Made by a program: the position numbers and the translations under genes
Notes under the pieces: generated by a model
Seen by the model: the letters and a program-made list of their open reading frames with translations, nothing else
Databases searched by the model: none
Told to the model about the DNA's origin: nothing
NCBI RefSeq assembly: GCF_019649055.1
Contig: NW_026570260.1
Coordinates: forward strand, 1-64,000
DNA length: 64,000 nt
Reading direction: 5' to 3'
Source of the DNA: Paramacrobiotus metropolitanus
Lineage: Eukaryota; Tardigrada; Eutardigrada; Parachela; Macrobiotidae
Shown here: piece after piece, positions 32,575 to 42,376 of the stretch
Numbering within the stretch: position 1 is the first letter of the stretch
Layout of the letters: each line of letters begins with the position of its first letter

Positions 32575-34678
32575 TTAATGCAGTGCCTGGTGCCCACTGA
32601 ACTCGCGGATCATCAGATGTTCAATCTGCTCCACCTCGGTGCGACTCATCGGCTCCATATCCAGCACTGCCAAATCTTCCTTCATATGCCGCTCATCCTT
32701 CGTCCCGGTCAGCGGTGCAATGCCCAAATCCATACAGAACCGGAAGAACACCTGCTCCACCGTGGCCTGCCGTTTGTGTGCCATGTCCTTGATCACGGCA
32801 CTACGCAGCAGATGCGGATTGGCCGTCAGAGTCCAGAAGCTCTGGTAGATGATGCCGTGTTTGCGGCAGAACGCGCGGATCTCCACATCGTACCCGGTCT
32901 CGGCGTGGAAGCGGTTCTGTACGACGGCCGGTTTGATGTGGGCGTCATGGAAGAGCTTCTCCAATTCAGCCAGACGGTAGAAATTGAGATGCCCAATTGT
33001 CTGATGGTGCCCTGGGGTGGAAGTCCTCGAGGGTACGCCATACTTCCATGTTTTCCTGGTGGCTGTGCATAGGACCATGGAGGACAAGGGAGTCGATGTA
33101 GGTCGTCTGCAGATTGCGCAAACTGGCTGAAACGGACTGGCGGACTTGATCAGTTAAGGAAGCCTTCAAATTCAAATAACGTGATGTCAGCATGCTTTTT
33201 TAAAAAATGTCTCACAAACTATTATCACAAGAGATAGCACTGCAGTGCTGCACAATAACAACGCAATACGGACAATACGGACGGTCAGATAACATTTTAG
33301 TCAAATTTCAAATTATAATGTTTGCTTATTTTACGGCTAGACAGTTTCCGCTAGATGTTTTGGTTATTACGTATTTGTAGGTAACACAAAACAGTCAATG
33401 TTCGTCGTATTAACAGCAATCCGACAACGATTTAAATCATTTAATCATAACATGCCATTATTTTAAACCATCTGGAAACAAAACCTAGAGAGCGACCCTT
33501 CATAACTAGAAAAGGAATTCCACATGATGTCACACCGTTTCGCTAGTAACTTTTTTGTTGAGAACAGAGAAGTTTAGTTTTTCTTTTCAGTTTTCATAAT
33601 GATAATTCCTTTTAATTTTCTTTAGAATATTCGCATCGTTCTTTATTCTGTCGTCCGCGGCACTTTCGTAAAGTGGGTACTTCTGTACAGCAGTTAGCAG
33701 ACATAAAAAATACAGACATTATAGTTTATAAAATAAAATAGCGAAATAAATGCAGATAATTATAGGAGTTTTCCTAGTGTAAAATTGCTTTTCAGTAAAC
33801 TGGAGGTACTTGAAAATACTTATGTTACTATTATTCGTTTTCCGCCTGCTTCGTAAACTTGAGATACCATGGTCCGTGGTCTTAATAATGTTGTACAGCG
33901 AAAAGTTCTCACAGAAGTTTCATCGTTCTATGCCAAAGTGGCAAAATGCAAACACAAGACTGCAACACAAAATTAACATCACAACAGTTTGATCAAAATA
34001 ATTACTGCTTAACAGCAGCATTATCAGGAGGCTCATCAGGTTATTAGTAATCATAAATAGCCGTGATCTTGGATTTTAGAAATCATTGCTTCTAAGCTGT
34101 TTCAAACGAATCACTTTCCTCAAATTTCGCTCAGTTCCAACAAACGAAAATCTTCTAAATCGCGGAATACATTTCATTTACATTTCTTATTTTGGCAAAT
34201 TAAAAGGAAGGCGAGATTCTTACCCGGGGATCATAGGGAATATTTTGTGGATCCTGCCCATCGACGCTGGTGAATTTGGTCTGCACGAACAAATCCTCGC
34301 GGGGAATTGCGTGCTTCTCGTGCAAAGTGGCGAGGGCCTTCCCCACCAGCGGTTCCTGGTAATGTTTGGGCTGGCATGCTGTGTCGATGCCCCGAAAACC
34401 AGCCAGAACAGCTTTCACCACTAAATCTGTCGTCGCGTCTGTAAATAATACAACGTAAACAAACAAATGCCAAACAGATCTCAACACCATGGAATGGCAT
34501 GGATCCCTGTCTTCAGGTCCAAAACGTTATCCGGGTACAGAGAGAAGACTTATCGAGTATAGTAATTTTGGATGTCGATAAGTTTTTCTAACCTTTTCCA
34601 AGCTGTTCCGTAAATTAATCGCGGCATCTGTACACCAGCAATGGTGGTAATAGTGTGAGTTGTATGTTGGACAGCCAT
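32575..34678 (-). pseudogene. Aldo/keto reductase, frame-broken
   Basis: Exon 1 from ATG 34678 gives TTIAGVQMPRLIYGTAWK. Exon 2 (34438-34224) gives DLVVKAVLAGFRGIDTACQP then KHYQEPLVGKAL, holding the catalytic Asp (IDTA) and Tyr (HYQE), and VQTKFTSVDG with the active-site Lys. Exon 3 (33163-32575) gives SASLRNLQTTYIDSLVLHGP, QGTIRQLGIS, NFYRLAELEKLFHDAH, AVVQNRFHAETGYD and LTGTKDERHMKEDLAV. This is a full NADPH-dependent AKR barrel of about 315 residues. The frame shifts by one base near 33020 and again near 33000, and the exon 1/2 phase also disagrees. Otherwise conservation is excellent, so the decay is recent or some breaks are sequence errors. Confidence 0.8.
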
Positions 34679-35886
34679 TGTGTCGTTCAGGGATGCTGGA
34701 CAAATAAAACTGGGAAGCCAGGAGAACTGAGAAGCTGACAGACAGTCAGCATACAGATATAACTGATGCAGAACAAGCGCGTAGGCAACCCAACGGAAGC
34801 GGTGCAAACGGTGACGGTACCACAGGCACATACAAAGATAAGAGTGCTTTCCGACAATCAGATACAATCAACTTGAACCGTCTGATAATAAAACTGATTT
34901 TTTCACAGATCACTCACCGCCACCGGCAAAGTGTAAACAAGCCTTATGATTAATTTTATAAAAAGCCAAAAAGGTTCCGCTAATATAGTACTCGTAATTT
35001 AAAATCCATCAGCTGTTATTCCATCAGTTTCTTTTTTTGCTGCTGTCAGTCGTTGTACGAGTACAAGTACAATACTGCACATACGGGGTTCAATGTGGTT
35101 CAGTGTACAGTACAATACAGTACAGTACAGTACTTGTATGTCTTCATTTTTTTTCGGAGCGGACTGCAACGCTGCCACCCGCAGATGGTTACATTAGGGA
35201 GCGCGAAAAGCAAATTTCACACAGCAAAACTCAAGAGTTGCAGATTAATTTCAATAATCTGATATCCGCCAAAGTTTTTCTCGCCAACGTCCTTTTTTAT
35301 GCTAATTAAAGTACGATCTTCCAGGCATATTCCTTTTATTGTCTTCTTTGCATCGCAGGTTTTTCTGAGCCGATTGTTGTAACTCGCTAGCATCAAACAA
35401 AGTACTTCTCCTCATTTTTACGTTTTTGCATACCACACCCGTAGGTCTCGGCGGTATTTGACCATGGTAACTATTTATGCACCAAGTTTACAAAGTCATC
35501 TGTGTACATACGTTTGAAAACAGGTGCAACGTTTGCTTGATTGATATTGTATTCCAGCTGCATGCGCACACGTGCAGGTGGGGTAGGTCGTTTGAATCTT
35601 CGAGGCAAGAGCCGGGAAAAATTTTTTTGTGGTGGCAGTGGTCAACACAACCGGCAGATGAATGCAGTTCTATGTAAATGCTTATGTGTGATGTTAAACC
35701 ACTGCAGTTTAGATACATCTTGCCATGTTGTAACTGGTGGTGGCGTAGGTAGTGGTAGATGCATCTGACTACAAGTAGCGTCTGTCGCGTTTTCCTCACG
35801 TTGTCAGGCAGACCAATGAGTTTCCCTTTCACAATGAGCCTTGAAGACGTTTGGTGATAATTATAACATTTACATGCAATCACAGA
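34679..35886. other. Intergenic with TACAGTAC-rich tract
   Basis: Holds the divergent upstream regions of the reductase (minus) and the gustatory-receptor-like gene (plus). A TACAGTAC/GTACAATAC-rich tract lies at 35055-35140. No gene is seen. Confidence 0.45.
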
Positions 35887-37305
35887 ATGAGAAAAGTCAG
35901 ACCTAACGTTGTTGATACGTTTCCAATCGAGATACGATTATCCACTGACAAAAAGCCAACCTCGATGCAAAGAATATGGAATATATGGCTCAATCTTTTG
36001 GAAATCTTCGCTATTTTCACCTGTCCTGTACCTCAATCAAACACTCACCGTTACAGGCTTTGTCGGATAGCTCTGACGGTTTTATCCGGAGCGCTTCAAA
36101 CTTGCGCGTTATGCTACTGCTCGTACACCGAATTTTCCAGAAAGGTCATTGTCGATACCCCATCATTCACCGTCATCATTCTGTGTCTGAGCACGTATAT
36201 GTTTGATGTCGTGGCGGCGGTGTTCTACTTTTCCATTTCGTTTCGATCCAGAGAGCTTGTAGTGCACTGCGTAAAGATTGCCACAGCTCATGCAGATATG
36301 TTTTTGACCACAAGAAGGAAACTGCAGATTTACGCATTCATCAGCGTGAATTTCTTCCTGATATTTGTGGTGACGTTTTACCGAATCATTGAAGATGATA
36401 TTGTGTCGGCAATAGGCGACGAAATCCGTCTTGATTATGCCGTGGTGAAAGGTCACATCTCTTTTAAACGCTTTAAAATTGTGTATGTTATTTACTGCAC
36501 TCTGTTCCGCTTTGCCAGTCTCGGCCAGTTGTCACTGCAAGTCTTTACGACTGCATTTGCTCTGCTTTTGGGTAAGCTTTTTAGCCAATTCGCGGACAAT
36601 CTTGATGAACCTGTAACCGAACAGAGAACATCACAAATCGCTGAGCTAATTAAGCACCACCGGGAAATTGTGGAGTTAACAAAGCTTTTCGATTCGGTGA
36701 TGTCTTGGATTAACGCTTTCATGTACATTCAGTTTCTGAGTAACGTGACCTTTTGTACTTACATGATGGCAATGGAGTACGCAGTTAATCGCAGTCTGGA
36801 AACACATCGTCTTTTGGGACTGACTGAATCCGTTTACTTTTTGGCGCTGTACGCTGTCACTTTCATTTATATTACTGAGCAAGTAAGGCAGTACGGGCAC
36901 AGGTGCTTTTGACAAAATGGAATAACCAACTATGGGGAATTACAGGGATTCCGTATAACAATGCAACAAGGGAACGATGAAGTGTTCAAGCACTATGGGG
37001 CAGAGTATCGGTTGCATCCGGTGGGATTCAGTATGGCCGGAATACTAGTCACGAGGGAAACCGTAATTATGGTAAGCGCAGTGTAGCGGCCTTTAAAAGC
37101 CACAACGTTTTGCAAGGAGCAACGAACGGAGAGTACGTTACATTTGGTACTGCATTCGCAGGCTTCAGGGGCTATCACTAGCTACGTTTTGCTGTTTTCG
37201 GAATTAGCCGACAACGAAAAGTCCGTGAACAGTGAAAAAATCACACGGTCACAGTTGGAGCAGCTTTGGCTGAATATTTCAACGCGCTGCAACTCGGCAT
37301 GCTGA
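35887..37305 (+). CDS. Gustatory-receptor-like seven-TM protein
   Basis: Three exons with agreeing phases, 35887-36882, 36946-37071 and 37162-37305, encode 421 residues. Hydrophobic helices include CRIALTVLSGALQTCALCY, FTVIILCLSTYMFDVVAAVF, LQIYAFISVNFFLIFVVTFY and FKIVYVIYCTLFRFASLG. There is a long cytoplasmic loop (SQFADNLDEPVTEQRTSQIA) before IELTK-type helices. The short last two exons give LHPVGFSMAGILVTRETVIM and ITSYVLLFSEL, where insect gustatory receptors carry their last helix and the TYhhhhhQF motif. Size, the C-terminal exon pattern and short phase-0 introns fit the arthropod Gr/Grl superfamily (7tm_7), ligand-gated ion channels. The first in-frame ATG is 35887. Ligand unknown. 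Confidence 0.75.
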
Positions 37306-37554
37306 TTTTTTGGTGCGCAAACGTTTGTTTGTTCATAATTGCATTTTAAAATCGCATTCGCCAAGTTAAAACAAATCCTGCAATCATAAGGCGGCAAGTC
37401 CACAAACACGATATAAGCGCAAGCGTCACTTTAGGTTTATTTACAACTTCTAAGAACTATGGAGATTCGCCGTTGCAAGCTATAAAAAAGCAGTCTAAAA
37501 CCAACAAGCTAGGAGTATGTAACACAGCTAATGCAGTGGCTCATTGCTCAGTAA

Positions 37555-38925
37555 TTAAACAGACGGAATGGACGGATTCATTTTCCATTTATTATTTTCT
37601 ATCCTTGGCACCACACCAACCTTCCCATTCCACCACCGACCCAAATCAGTGACGACCTTCTTCTTTGGACTTCTAGTGTTGAGAATGGTACAGATTCTGC
37701 ACCACGACAGATTACGAGCTTCCAGTCCGGCTGCTAATTTGGCCGTGGCCGCACTGACGCGCCACTGGAAATACTTGCGGTATTCCTGGGGGTTCTTGTT
37801 TAGAAAGAGCAAATAATCGGCAAGGGCTTTGGGGTTTTCAAAATCCATAACGTTTATAAAGGAGTCTTTGGGGAAGATCGCGAAATAGTTGGCACCGCCA
37901 TAGACAACGGGAACTGCGGCGTGATTTAAGGCTCGATGGATTTTTTCGGTAACGTAATCCTTGCAGATACTAAGCAAGAAATTGCAGTTATTTTGTAGAT
38001 TGAATGCTATTTTTTTATGAGAATAGAACTGACAAATAAAACAAAAATGCAGCAGCAAAGTTATAAAACGGTACCTGTTTTCGAAAGCCAGATAAAACTT
38101 GTAATTGGCCACTAGCCGATCACAAATTTCGGGCGTATCCGTGCTGCACTCCTTCGTGCCACACTTCCCATAGACATCCACATCCACATATTTTGCCAGC
38201 TCTGTCATATACAAATCCCGTCGACTGGGTATCCACTGGCAGTTGGAGACAAACGTCGTCGCGAATCCTGTTTTATTTCGCAGCGCCTCATCGAACTCTC
38301 GGCTGTCCTTCCACACCGACGGACGAAAGTGCTGAAAGTACGAGTCCGTAATCACATCCGAATCCAACCGGTACGTGAAGGTCAGGTTGAAGAACCCGGG
38401 TTGGAAATCCTGGCGCGTGTGCACTGGCGATTCCAGCCCGTAAAAAATGTAGTATTGGTGATGTAACCGTGTCGGTGGCAGCTGATCCAAGGCGAAATCC
38501 CGAATGTGATATACGACCGCACCACTAGTTAGTAATTTGCTCCGGTTACTGGAAACGATGCAGTTCGAATATGGGCATTGTTTTATTCCTGTTTCTGCTT
38601 CTTGAAAGAGACGTAACGCGGGGGTATACTGGTCTCCATAGAAAGTAGTCCAAAATAGAATGTGATGCGTTTGACCGTTGACGGTTTTCTTAGTAGCTGG
38701 CTGCGGTTGAGAATCGCTGCTTTGGCGGAAGGAGTCGTCGAACGATATTATACGACGTTCCGTTAGTTGATTTTTAGTTGGCCTGGTATTGGCAAAACAG
38801 AGGTATATCAGCCCGAAAATAGTCATACAAACGGCAAAGCGAACAGCGACTTTAGTTTTGGAGGTCTCTGTAAAATGTGTGCAGGATAAGATATCAGTCA
38901 AAACACAATCGAGCGTCTGCGGCAT
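37555..38925 (-). CDS. Alpha-(1,3)-fucosyltransferase (GT10)
   Basis: Two exons, 38925-38075 and 37969-37555, encode 421 residues. A type II anchor VAVRFAVCMTIFGLIYLCFA follows a short cytoplasmic tail. A stem and the GT10 domain follow: ILFWTTFYGD near the start, DFALDQLPPTRLHHQYYIFY, FESP-type GLESPVHTRQ, FNLTFTYRLDSDV, and the donor motif YKFYLAFENSICKDYVTEKI with VPVVYGG. The enzyme moves fucose from GDP-fucose to GlcNAc on glycans in the Golgi. The 105-bp intron is a multiple of three and stop-free, so an unspliced read-through would insert 35 residues into the donor motif. An upstream exon starting at ATG 39149 is possible but its phase does not fit. Confidence 0.85.
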   Translation of the reverse strand: MPQTLDCVLTDILSCTHFTETSKTKVAVRFAVCMTIFGLIYLCFANTRPTKNQLTERRIISFDDSFRQSSDSQPQPATKKTVNGQTHHILFWTTFYGDQYTPALRLFQEAETGIKQCPYSNCIVSSNRSKLLTSGAVVYHIRDFALDQLPPTRLHHQYYIFYGLESPVHTRQDFQPGFFNLTFTYRLDSDVITDSYFQHFRPSVWKDSREFDEALRNKTGFATTFVSNCQWIPSRRDLYMTELAKYVDVDVYGKCGTKECSTDTPEICDRLVANYKFYLAFENRYRFITLLLHFCFICQFYSHKKIAFNLQNNCNFLLSICKDYVTEKIHRALNHAAVPVVYGGANYFAIFPKDSFINVMDFENPKALADYLLFLNKNPQEYRKYFQWRVSAATAKLAAGLEARNLSWCRICTILNTRSPKKKVVTDLGRWWNGKVGVVPRIENNKWKMNPSIPSV

Positions 38926-38975
38926 TATGAAAAAAAAAGATTTCTCAGTGTAGAGATCCAGCGTTGCTCAAGCTG

Positions 38976-39605
38976 TTAACATAATGTTAAGAATGAATTT
39001 GTAGTGTGCAAACACTTTTGAAATTTCCCGACACAACGGCGTACGTACCGATACAATCTTTCCGAGCAAAGTCCAGCCGTCTTCGTCTGAACGTCGTGAC
39101 TAAAGAGCTGACCACATCGTTCCTGATCGGCATCGGCAGCAGTTGACATTTTAACAAACAAACGGAATATGTAAGACGTTGGAACTTTATAACTTTAGCT
39201 CTCAATACTGTAATGAAATGGCAAATTCATTGAACAATATATCGACATATAAATTACCGCCAACCGGCCAACGGTATAAAGCGTTCGATTTCGAATGAAC
39301 GAACATTTCTGATTGTGAATCAATAAAAATCCGCAAGACAGCACGGAAGTATGTACACGTCTGGAAGAAAGAGAAGCAGGCACTCTGGCGGAAAAAGATA
39401 AGTAGTCTGATCAATGATGATCTCAAGCCGATCTGCTGCATATTGGCTTGACAACCGGCGGAAGCGGTACCGGGCTGGCAAAAAAATGTAAACAGTGTCG
39501 GCTGATGTGTTGCTGCATACAGGTTTATTTATAACATAAACCGCAAACCGCACTCAAGTATGTCTTTCTAAATATTTAGCTACGCGGGAGTAGACAGCCG
39601 GATCG
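38976..39605. other. Intergenic, nothing recognised
   Basis: Upstream region of the fucosyltransferase. A 35-codon frame from about 39149 (minus) ending at a GTACGT donor could be a non-coding or extra 5' exon. Confidence 0.35.
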
Positions 39606-40570
39606 ATGGCAGCGAAATACATGCGTCGCGCGGATACAATGTGCGGCTGTTGCCCATGTGGTGATCGTCGCACAATAAATGTCGCAGCCGATAAAAAAGT
39701 TTTTATCGTTCCCGTAGCACGGGATCACGATATTACGAGCACGTTCTCTGCACGCGCCAAATATTGGATCAAAAGGGCAAGAGCTTTCACGCCTGGATAG
39801 CTCGATCAGTGGCGCTCAGGCGATCGTGTTTGGACATTTCTTGGTGCCGGATGGTTTATGAAGCTGCGGCTGCATGCGTACGAGCCTTTGACACGCCCGT
39901 CTTGGCTCGCCTTGTCTTATCATGAAGCATGTCTAGACGCCGTGTTGCAAAAGAAATTAGCCGAAAAATTAAGAACTGACTGTTTAGATTACTGCGGACC
40001 AGTAATTATTGTTCCATTTCCGAACGAGTGGAATTAACTTGGCATTCCCGCAAAGGCCGCAATATTGAACAAGGTCTCGTTAATTAAATACCACTCGAGT
40101 TGCTAACTAACCAGGGTACAATTCAATACTTTTTCTGAGGGGAAAGATGATGACCATGCCCTCGTAAGTATAGCAGTGCTGTAGAATTAGTTGTGCCAAC
40201 TTTCGCACGCTAGATTTCTAATCAAATAAATATTAGCGCAAGGGAAACCATTCGCCCCTGGTTTCAGTGTCTAGCATGGACGTGCAATCACGAGCCGGAT
40301 GCAAACCTACTTTCCGTTAGCTTGGCATGCGTCGACACTCCATCCGATTCTTACCTCTGGAGCACGTCGGTAAACCCTAACTGTGTCGATGAATTGGCGG
40401 AAAGATGGAAGAAACTGGACAGATGAGGGCTTGGTTCTGGCAGTCAAACCAGGAAGGCATGCCAATACTACGTCGCAGTTGGAGGAGGTTACAGTGCGGC
40501 AGGCCCTAGAAACGGATGCGGTTACACCGTGGTTGGAACGTGTTTATTTGTCATTCTTTTGGGCACTGTT
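39606..40570 (+). pseudogene. Unassigned coding-like fragments, frame-broken
   Basis: Coding-like stretches in changing frames: 39606-39800 (CGCCPCGDRRTINVAADKKV), 39810-40036 (WFMKLRLHAYEPLTRPSWLA then LRTDCLDYCGPVIIVPFPNE), 40240-40425 (VSLACVDTPSDSYLWSTSVN) and 40415-40570 (EGLVLAVKPGRHANTTSQLE). GC content and residue composition look like real exons. Frames overlap near 40420 without a good splice site, suggesting a one-base break. No family is recognised. Confidence 0.35.
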
Positions 40571-40843
40571 ATCAATTAAAATTCCCCATATCGGCAACTC
40601 ATATAGCGCGCATCGGTTGGTAACCTTTTCCATTCTGTGCCCCGAGTACTCTCGCTTAGATATTCCCTATTGGGTGATTCTATGTTTAGTGTTTCCGTGT
40701 CATTCGCTCGTTGTTTCAACTCGCGAAGTACTTTTTATCATAAACGTTGCTGATGATCTTTATTATCTACTACTTACTGGTACTATAGTAGTTTTATAAC
40801 CTACGAGTAAAGTTTGACTACCCGAGTAGTTTATTTCTTTTTA

Positions 40844-41834
40844 GGAAACCGTTATAGGCACCCCCTAAAACCCCCGTTTATTATAGGCACCCCTTTTCGC
40901 ACCCCGTTTATTGTAGGCACCCATTTTTGATTAATATCGTGCATAGTGCAGACTACTAGATGTTAAAGCTCTGGAGCCAACCCTTAATAAGTTTAAAACA
41001 ATTTTACAAATGCGTGCACTATAGAGAAAACGAAAATAACGGCTCTGGGGCTCGTATGGTACACTTTATAATCCGACGAAATCAATGCCCAGCTCGCATC
41101 AGGCTTGCAGCCAGCATTTGCGGCCACGTCCGATGAATATAATGTAGAACGAGAAATGGAAATGGAAGAAGTGAATCGTGGTGAAGGTCCGTTTGAGGGA
41201 ATCGTTAATCACCTTTTAAACGAATTTACATGTGAAAGTTCCCAGCGCTTTCGTGATTGTGCACCTGCACCTATCCATGCTGTACGGTGGCGAACACAAG
41301 CGGGTCACTGTAGTATTTCCCATTGTCGAGTTTCTGTTGCCGGGTCCAATCAGTGCGGCCTGATGGTTTTTTCCTACATTGCTGAAATGATCTGTATTCG
41401 GTGTAGTATCGCCCGCGAACATCGTATTCACAAAAGTCGCCGCTCAATAGTATTACAAGCTGAGAAAATCCCAAGGTGATAACGGCTTGGAAGGAAGCCA
41501 ATAAATGAGCTGACCAACGAGAAAGACGACCTTATACTCACCAAAAAGGGGCAATACAAATTCGCTCTAGGCCAGCTGATTTGCCGAATCATCCTATTAT
41601 CGACTGGAAAGCCTGATGTACATACTTGACTCGTGCTAGAGAAGTTACGTATTGCAAAAAATTACTGGAAAAAATTAATTTATTATCTGAATAAAGCTGC
41701 ATTATTACCTAACAACACTGAATCTACTATGTATATATATCGTTTTAGCTAAAAAGGGTGCCTATAATAAACGGGGTGCGAAAAGGGGTGCCCATAATAT
41801 ACGGGGGTTTTAGGGGGTGCCTATAAGGGTACCC
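40844..41834. mobile_element. Mutator-like MITE, 991 bp, 9-bp TSD
   Basis: Terminal inverted repeats of 79 bp (40844-40922 and 41756-41834) with few mismatches. Each contains three spaced TATAGGCACCC-type words and CCCCGTTTATT. Both ends are flanked by the same nine bases, TTCTTTTTA (40835-40843 and 41835-41843). A 9-bp target duplication with long GG-starting TIRs points to the Mutator superfamily. The interior holds one short open stretch (41105-41479, plus) with no transposase motif. Confidence 0.85.
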
Positions 41835-42376
41835 TTCTTTTTAACTGTTGCAGTATCATGAGATTAAAGAATATCCAATAAAGGTCCTGCTTTAGGCTGT
41901 GTCATCCCGCCACGCGTCAGGGCACTTTGTAGTTCGTACAGCGCGTGCCCTTTCACACTGTGATATTACGAGTAGTTCTAGTACTTTTCTCGTTTAAATT
42001 TACTGATCCTGGTTCATTAACTAATCGTGGTTTCTGGTACTCCAGTGTTAAATAACATATTCTAATGCAACGAATAAACGCATCATTCCGAATTCCGAAC
42101 ATAATTAAATACAGTTGTTCGCGCTAAATAAACTCTTCCAACTAGTCGTCCCTTCCATGCGATGACTTCATCCGAAAGCTAAGAAATAACAAGAACAACA
42201 TTAAAATTTTTTTTGCATACAGAACAACTTTTTAAATCAAGGTTAAGTGCCGGACCTTAAAAATTACTTTCATTAAATCGTTTTACGTCTACAATTCTGG
42301 TACGTACATGCAGTACAGTTACAGTAATAAAAAGATTAATGTCGCTGTTTATTTAGGTATATGTAAGCACAGCCTA

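Noticed and set aside
32578-33072. Plus-strand open frame of 164 codons
   Set aside because: Antisense to aldo/keto reductase exon 3, which shows clear homology on the minus strand.
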